Positions 8,526 through 12,749 of a stretch of DNA of 12,749 bases are shown here, piece by piece. A model generated the notes under the pieces. That model did no database searches. It had not been told where the DNA came from and was given only the letters and a program-made list of their open reading frames with translations. Source of the DNA: Cyclostephanos tholiformis. Taxonomy: Eukaryota > Bacillariophyta > Thalassiosirophyceae > Thalassiosirales > Thalassiosiraceae. Where the stretch lies: contig JALLPB010000815.1 in NCBI GenBank assembly GCA_036939975.1, positions 1 to 12,749 of the forward strand. The letters run 5' to 3'. The stretch's first letter is position 1. Every line of letters begins with the position of its first letter. Made by a program: the position numbers and the translations under genes.

Positions 8526-9359
8526 AATACCGCCCCGGCTAATATACACTACCATGGCCTCAAACACGCACTTAACTTCCTCTATAATACATGTGACGAT
8601 TGCCTCTACTTCTGGCGCACATCCCCTTGTCCTGAACTCCCTGAGGCGCCCCCACCAAATATAAACAGCAATGCCAATGACATCCATCTCAATGGCTGAC
8701 CGGACTTCAACACCCTGACTGCACATGCCTTTGCTGACTCTGACTAGGCCACCTACCCTAAAACGCGTCATTCATTTGTTGGCATTTGCAGGAGGTGCCA
8801 TAGCTTATAAGTTCCGATTTCAACCTGCAATAGCCAGTTCCAGTACGGAGGCCAAATTCATGGCTGCTTGCATCATTGGCAAAGCAATACTCTACATTCA
8901 AAGTATCTCATGCGACGTCAACATACCCCAAGTGATTGCTACCATCCTCTATGCAGACAACGATGGATGTACAGCTATGGGCAATTCCCCAAAACCAACA
9001 ACATGGACTCGACACATCGACATCAAATACTTCACACTATGCAACTGGGTGGAATGTGACCTTATAATCCTTGATCACATTGACATGTTGATCAAGATGG
9101 CCGACCACCTCACCAAGATCTTCAAACTATGCTCTACCATAGACATGCTGACTTTCTCCTTGGGCACGTACCTCTGACATATTTCCCCCTAGTATACATG
9201 TCAATTCTTGAGGACCTCTGGAATCACTCACCCAATATCGACAAATTTATTCCACCAACTTTTACCACCCCTCTCACTGCTCATGCAGCTCGAATCTACA
9301 CTCCTCTCAAGACAGATTATCAATACAGCCCTTGGCTCAGTATCATCATGCATGGGTAG
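8526..9359 (+). pseudogene. pol: RNase H domain and C-terminal tail of retroelement 2 pol
   Basis: RNase H (Ty1/copia type) would remove the RNA strand during reverse transcription. After the TAA at 8523-8525 the frame continues as Y-H-G-L-K-H-A-L-N-F-L-Y and Y-F-W-R-T-S-P, then a TGA at 8697-8699, F-A-D-S-D (first acidic site) and a TAG at 8745-8747 that probably replaces the Trp of a D-S-D-W block. A shift near 8790 leads to A-G-G-A-I-A-Y-K-F, S-S-S-T-E-A-K-F-M-A-A (Glu), Y-A-D-N-D-G-C-T-A-M-G (Asp) and T-R-H-I-D-I-K-Y-F, then A-D-H-L-T-K. A last shift near 9125 gives Y-H-R-H-A-D-F-L-L-G-H-V-P and the tail F-T-T-P-L-T-A-H-A-A-R-I, ending at TAG 9357-9359. The acidic residues survive and the real C-terminus of pol appears to be present. 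Confidence 0.88.
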
Positions 9360-9395
9360 TCCAATTCGATCTTCCCCTGTCTAGTACACATCGAA

Positions 9396-9405
9396 TTGTG
9401 GGGGG
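9396..9405 (+). other. Polypurine tract of retroelement 2
   Basis: The sequence ttgtgggggg lies 36 bases after the pol stop and directly before a TG that can start an LTR. A G-rich purine run at this place primes plus-strand synthesis in LTR retroelements. Its position between pol and the presumed 3' LTR is the main support. Confidence 0.6.
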
Positions 9406-9580
9406 TGATATGGTATAGTTTAGTATGTAGCTAAGTAAATATTCAGCCTCTCTTTATCCTATCTGCTCCCATGCATAGTAGGGACAACTGGATGCTCAGA
9501 TAAGAACCACAAACATATTGGAATGAAATACAATGCTTTGTATGACTATGTAAAAAATACGATACTACAATACATATCCA
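9406..9580 (+). repeat. Candidate 3' LTR of retroelement 2 (right end uncertain)
   Basis: It starts TGATATGGTATAG immediately after the polypurine tract. A possible end is ctacaatacatatcca at 9565-9580, whose reverse complement (TGGATATGTATTGTAG) resembles the start, as LTR ends often do. That would make a short LTR of about 175 bp with TG...CA ends. No second copy exists in the window, so the right limit cannot be fixed by comparison. The left end is better supported than the right. Confidence 0.4.
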
Positions 9581-10140
9581 TCGTAAAAAAGACTTAGGGA
9601 AAAAATGAACACCAACATGGTGGATCCAATTGCAGGGTCCAATGGCATGGATATTTTAAATATAGCTGCCCCTCCTCTGGCAAACCCTTCCCGATGGCCT
9701 AGTTGGGGTCTTGTATGAAAGATTTTATCTATTTTTTTAATTTTCACTTCCACATAATTAAATCGCCCCAAAATGATGGTATCGCCCTTCCCCCATGCTC
9801 CCTCCGGCTCTCATTCATTGTATCTTTTTCCTCCTTTGTTGTGCCAACATACATTTGGTTGGTTGTTATGTTTGTCATCATTTGGTGGCCATCTAAGGAC
9901 ACAACATATTGTATTTTTTATTCCCAAACATGCTAAAATGCCGCCCCTGACACCATCCACTGCCATCACGTGCCCTCCCCAATAATCTTGCACCACAAAC
10001 TCCATCTTTTGGTTGGTTGTTGTTTGATTAAAAAAACGGCAGCCACCTATGGTCTTGGCCCCATCACTCTCTCTTTCTTCCAATCCCCCATAGCACAAGG
10101 TTAAGAGAATTGCGTGTGCTTGGCGTTACCCATAATATAG

Positions 10141-10380
10141 CAAGCATGCACGTTGTGCCGCGTTGGGCAACGGACAGCAGCGGGTGGCCACAGAGGTGGC
10201 GGCAGACGTCCCCAGTGTTAGGAAAAAATTGCTTTCGCGAGCACTGGTAAAAAAAGAGACAGAAGTCACCCCCCCAGGCAAACCAATAATAAACCAAGCA
10301 TGCCTAGCATCGGCCACAACGTGGCAAGCACGCGCATCATGTCAGAACCAGTGATGGACTGCCATGGACGGCGGCAGAGG
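10141..10380. other. CpG-rich patch, possible short exon or fragment of unknown origin
   Basis: By hand count, the 300 bases 10081-10380 contain 15 CpG, against 7 in bases 1-600. A plus-strand open piece at 10163-10354 gives 63 residues with a basic, Ala- and Val-rich start (Q-Q-R-V-A-T-E-V-A-A-D-V-P) and K-E-T-E-V-T-P-P-G-K-P, with no domain I recognise. It may be a fragment of an unmethylated or younger sequence. Coding status is open. Confidence 0.3.
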
Positions 10381-10428
10381 CCATGGCCAATGTCACCCAT
10401 GGTGGTGTGTTTTTGTTTGTGTGTGTCT

Positions 10429-10555
10429 CAGTCACGGTCGTACAAAAACTGTGGTTCTTCACACATGGTCATACAAATATTGTACAAACCACAGAACCCC
10501 TCACAAAAAGAGGTCATACATATGACGCTGTGTACAAACATGCTGTGGTGGAACT
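10429..10555. repeat. Cluster of short degenerate repeats (GGTCRTACA, TGTACAAA, CTGTGGT)
   Basis: GGTC(A/G)TACA occurs at 10436, 10467 and 10512; tgtacaaa at 10481 and 10531; ctgtggt at 10450 and 10543. In addition ctgtggtt (10450-10457) pairs with aaccacag (10488-10495), and tacaa/ttgta flank ATA at 10472-10484. The spacing is irregular, so this is not a simple tandem repeat. A (gt)-rich stretch lies just upstream at about 10401-10428. Confidence 0.45.
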
Positions 10556-10564
10556 ACCCTAAAA

Positions 10565-10669
10565 ATACCCCAGCTTTTAGTAGGGGTGTCAGAATTCCTC
10601 TGTGCAGACATATGATGCCCCTCATGGAAATACGACTTTGTTCGTATTTTCAAAATAACTCTGGGGTAT
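10565..10669. repeat. Inverted repeat ataccccag / ctggggtat enclosing a hairpin
   Basis: A perfect 9-bp inverted repeat has its arms at 10565-10573 and 10661-10669. Inside it a second perfect 8-bp stem, aaatacga at 10628-10635 and tcgtattt at 10642-10649, closes a 6-base loop. No flanking target duplication is evident. It could be a remnant of a small element or chance. Confidence 0.45.
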
Positions 10670-11003
10670 AAGAACCAGACACTAAATCTATCTAAATTAG
10701 TCAGAAACTTAAACCATTCTTAGAAAAACTTGTACAACCTTTTGACTATAGTACTTGGATGTCGGTTTTTTTTCTACATGTTTGCACATAGAATCATACC
10801 AGGATTTTTTGTCCTCGTTGTCCAACTTTTATTCCCATATTTATCGGTGCACACCACCATGATGGCCAATGAACTGTAACACCGCCATGGTAAGGGATAC
10901 TACCAAACCAAAGACATCGTCACCCTTATTTATACAATGTAGGTGGTGCATCCCTCATTGCTTGGTATTGTATGAGTACAGTATTTGGGAGAGTAGTGGC
11001 AAT

Positions 11004-12118
11004 TTATCTACATAGGGTGCATGTGTCCATTTTTACCAACAATACAACTATGGTAAACTTACGTGCAGTTCTCAAGAAATCACTTTTCTTTTTTGCCTGG
11101 AGATGCCCAAGTGCCATGTCAGCAACATCCAAGTCCATTCAACTTGCCTCAATCAAGGCCTTCTCATCATTATCTGTCCATGGGTCACATTTTGGCGGCA
11201 CTGTACCCTTTTGAACAAACATCTCCCATGCATTGAATTTCTCCTCCCATGATATGTCCATGAGTTTTTTCACCTTGTGCCAGGCCTAAAGTGTGTTGAC
11301 CTCATATACCTTGAACTCACTCCTTTCCTTTGTGTTGTCAAGTATATTCATCACTTTCTGCTCAACAGCCATTGCCCACAGATGCCAAGTCTTCTCAGCC
11401 AAAAGCCACTTCTTCTCTCTATTCTTTATCCCTGATTCCATACTACATCCCTACGAACATATCAATCACCATCAGATGCATTGCTGCTGCTATAACATTT
11501 TTCTTGCTTGAGGACAACTTTGACAAGAGAAGCTGGTGCTCCAGAGTGTCTCCTTGGTAACAATCTATGTTCTTTCTTTTTGCAATACTACCCCTTCAAA
11601 CACACTCCCAACATAGCCACTCTCATTCAATGTAAACCCTGCAAGTTTATTTGCCCTTGATCTATTGCACAAGTGTGTGATACTCATCATTGCCATCACT
11701 TAATGATTACCTCACCTCTTTGTTATTGAGGCATTCACATGAAAGGGGTGCAGCACCAACCTTCTCCCAGGCATGTCGGCATACCTCCTTATTAGAGAAG
11801 CCCACTTGAAATGTTGATTTCTTCAGGACAAACCCTGTCACTGGGTCTCATCCTCCAAACACAATCAATCCTACCATCCATGGGGGAATTTTTGACGTTT
11901 TATTTTGAGCCACTCTCTCATCAACAACAGCATCAAGGTTTTTAGCAAATGCCGCCTTAAAAAGACCATAATTTTGGTCAGTTTCCTGCTGCACTGCGGT
12001 TGCTTTTGGCACTCCTGGAAACAAGATGAATCCCGAATCATGTAGCTTGGTGAGCAACTCAACATTCTCCCATCCAGGGCCACTATCACACTTTATAATC
12101 ACCCATTTGCCCTTTATT
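11004..12118 (-). pseudogene. 5'-truncated DDE-superfamily endonuclease (pogo/CENP-B-like transposase) pseudogene
   Basis: The minus strand from about 12118 reads K-G-K-W-V-I-I-K-C-D-S-G-P-G, which fits the second catalytic Asp strand of pogo-type DDE domains (their D-N-A/C-P-x-H). Then comes G-F-I-L-F-P-G-V-P-K-A-T-A-V-Q-Q-E-T-D-Q-N-Y-G, matching the L-P-P-N-T-T-x-x-x-Q-P-L-D-Q-G pattern that has the third Asp. It runs to W-M-V-G-L-I-V-F-G-G, a TGA at 11848-11850, then D-P-V-T-G-F-V, F-Q-V-G-F-S-N-K and A-W-E-K-V-G-A-A-P-L-S-C, TAA at 11707-11709, and after a shift near 11670 N-K-L-A-G-F-T-L-N-E-S-G-Y. The stretch 11420-11570 is scrambled. A charged C-terminal part resumes at about 11440 (K-N-R-E-K-K-W-L-L-A-E-K-T-W) and later reads P-P-K-C-D-P-W-T-D-N-D-E-K-A-L; the frame ends at a TAA at 11004-11006. 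The N-terminal DNA-binding part and first Asp are absent. Upstream sequence changes abruptly to AT-rich repeats. Confidence 0.75.
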
Positions 12119-12271
12119 TTGGCGAGGGTCAGACTTACTGATATTGCGGGGGGTTGCGACTACAATCAAGCTGTCGCAGCTAAATTCGAATATACGGCAT
12201 ATTCAAAACTAGCTGCCACAAAAATATAGAATACACCCATTTATGGATTTACATATGTAACCTTGAATATA

Positions 12272-12321
12272 CATGGTCATTTTGTGGCTGAATATTGAAT
12301 ATAAGTCACAAAGTGACCATG
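12272..12321. repeat. 18-bp inverted repeat with 14-base loop
   Basis: catggtcattttgtggct at 12272-12289 pairs with agtcacaaagtgaccatg at 12304-12321 at 16 of 18 positions. Both mismatches would be G-U pairs in RNA transcribed from the plus strand, so an RNA hairpin would be fully paired. The loop is gaatattgaatata. Confidence 0.65.
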
Positions 12322-12322
12322 A

Positions 12323-12423
12323 CCCGTAGAATTGGAAATGGGGGTACTGGCCCCGTAACTTCGAATATAAGGGAATCGCCCCGTATACTTGAAGTTATGG
12401 CCCGTTTACTCAAAGTTACGGGG
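12323..12423. repeat. Degenerate tandem repeat (CCCCGTA...CTTGAA) closed by an 11-bp inverted repeat
   Basis: Four related units start at about 12323 (cccgtagaattggaa), 12351 (ccccgtaacttcgaa), 12379 (ccccgtatacttgaa) and 12401 (cccgtttactcaaa), spaced about 28, 28 and 22 bases. ccccgtaactt at 12351-12361 and aagttacgggg at 12413-12423 form a perfect 11-bp inverted repeat. Confidence 0.55.
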
Positions 12424-12543
12424 TTAAATATCAAATATGGCAAGTTTATCGCAAAATTCGATATTCAGGTGCTCTTCCAGCATTGAATATAGCGATTCTT
12501 TGGATAAATTACGTGATTTTTATTGCCATATTCGATATTAGCG

Positions 12544-12585
12544 CCAATTTTCATCAACGAATATAGCGTCTATATTCAAAATTGG
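12544..12585. repeat. Two-part hairpin: 8-bp outer and 8-bp inner perfect stems
   Basis: The outer arms ccaatttt (12544-12551) and aaaattgg (12578-12585) are perfectly complementary. The inner arms gaatatag (12559-12566) and ctatattc (12570-12577) are also perfect, with loop cgt. A 7-base bulge (catcaac) lies on the left side only. Confidence 0.65.
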
Positions 12586-12749
12586 GGACCCCAACATCAA
12601 ATATGGCGATAGCGATATTCAATCCCCTCCCTTCCATCTAAAGTTGATTTTATGGAACGTATTTTCAAAGTTACATATGTCACTTTGAATTTACATATGT
12701 AACCTAGAAAATCCCCCCCCTAATCTCAGCACCAGCCACCCAAAAAACA

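Larger units (their letters stand above)
4250..9580 (+). mobile_element. Decayed Ty1/copia-type LTR retrotransposon, lineage 2 (DGxxN protease type), 5' end unclear, 3' end present
   Basis: Plus-strand order is gag-like region, protease, integrase, Pro-rich linker, reverse transcriptase, RNase H, C-terminal tail, polypurine tract, LTR. This is the Ty1/copia order. It differs from the left element in protease motif, integrase sequence and gag, so the two are separate lineages and not copies of one family. In-frame stops that I could place are at 5049-5051, 5529-5531, 5730-5732, 5907-5909, 6099-6101, 6108-6110, 6470-6472, 8523-8525, 8697-8699 and 8745-8747. Frameshifts fall near 6110, 6515, 7620, 7790, 8790 and 9125, among others. 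The left boundary is uncertain because no 5' LTR was seen. Confidence 0.85.
9581..11003. other. Unassigned region between retroelement 2 and the DDE pseudogene
   Basis: I recognise no gene here. There are short open frames on both strands, including a minus-strand frame at 10098-9811 of 95 codons (Y-W-G-G-H-V-M-A-V-D-G-V-R-G-G-I) that matches nothing I know and may be chance. The region is AT-rich with poly-A and poly-T runs (for example 9551-9556 and 10766-10773), apart from a GC- and CpG-richer patch at 10141-10380. It also holds a short-repeat cluster (10429-10555) and inverted repeats (10565-10669), listed separately. Confidence 0.5.
12251..12680. mobile_element. Possible miniature inverted-repeat element (MITE-like), about 430 bp
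   Basis: The 20 bases at 12251-12270 and the reverse complement of 12661-12680 agree at 18 of 20 positions (acatatgtaac, then c/t, ttgaa, t/a, at). Part of this is a self-complementary ACATATGT, so the informative portion is the outer 12 bases, 10 of which match. The interior is AT-rich, non-coding and contains several hairpins, as is usual for MITEs. No target-site duplication is visible at the flanks (gattt on the left, cactt on the right), which weakens the case. Confidence 0.4.
12180..12749. other. AT-rich region of repeated GAATAT/ATATTC words, no gene seen
   Basis: The words GAATAT and ATATTC, often followed by AGCG or preceded by CG, recur throughout (for example 12188, 12199, 12265, 12485, 12559, 12572). 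Related phrases such as caaatatggc (12433 and 12599) are found twice. There is no protein-like reading frame. The 17-mer atttacatatgtaacct occurs at 12247-12263 and again at 12689-12705. A poly-C run lies at 12713-12720. Confidence 0.6.

Noticed and set aside
9811..10098. Minus-strand open frame of 95 codons in the unassigned region
   Set aside because: No recognised motif, no neighbouring coding signal and a length possible by chance; described only within the unassigned region.
11293..11560. Plus-strand open frames at 11293-11560
   Set aside because: The minus strand there reads as the transposase C-terminal part; the plus frames look like low-complexity shadows.
12180..12600. CRISPR-like or regular satellite array from the repeated GAATAT words
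   Set aside because: Spacing is irregular and the repeated words are too short; no constant repeat-spacer pattern exists, and the context is eukaryotic.

Overview
This looks like a stretch of nuclear DNA from a eukaryotic alga, most probably a diatom or related stramenopile. That placement is an inference from the types of transposable element present. The window contains no rRNA, tRNA or recognisable host gene. Almost everything that can be read is decayed transposon sequence, with frameshifts, in-frame stops and lost catalytic residues.

Layout: (1) Positions 1 to about 3994, minus strand, hold a Ty1/copia-type LTR retrotransposon. Reading leftwards from a primer binding site at 3981-3992 come gag, a protease with an N-S-H-A-D-T motif, a linker and an integrase; the reverse transcriptase would lie beyond the left edge. 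(2) Positions about 3995-4250 are a junction without an identifiable gene. (3) Positions about 4250-9580, plus strand, hold a second copia-type element of a clearly different lineage. It has degenerate gag, a protease with D-G-C-T-N, integrase, a Pro-rich linker, reverse transcriptase with Q-V-D-D-F, RNase H and a C-terminal tail, then a polypurine tract and one probable 3' LTR. The two elements stand head to head. (4) Positions about 9581-11003 are non-coding or unrecognised sequence with a CpG-rich patch and small repeat and hairpin clusters. (5) Positions 11004-12118, minus strand, are the 3' part of a DDE-superfamily (pogo/CENP-B-like) transposase gene, 5'-truncated and broken by stops and frameshifts. 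(6) Positions 12180-12749 are AT-rich and full of GAATAT/ATATTC words, with several hairpins and a pair of 20-bp inverted repeats that may bound a small non-autonomous element.

Nothing here can make a complete functional protein as it stands. The two retroelement bodies are strongly depleted in CpG, which fits long-term cytosine methylation and deamination. I found no new enzyme system. The points most worth a second look are the possible miniature element at the right end, a PDZ-like segment in pol of the second retroelement, the head-to-head junction of two copia lineages, and the decayed DDE gene.
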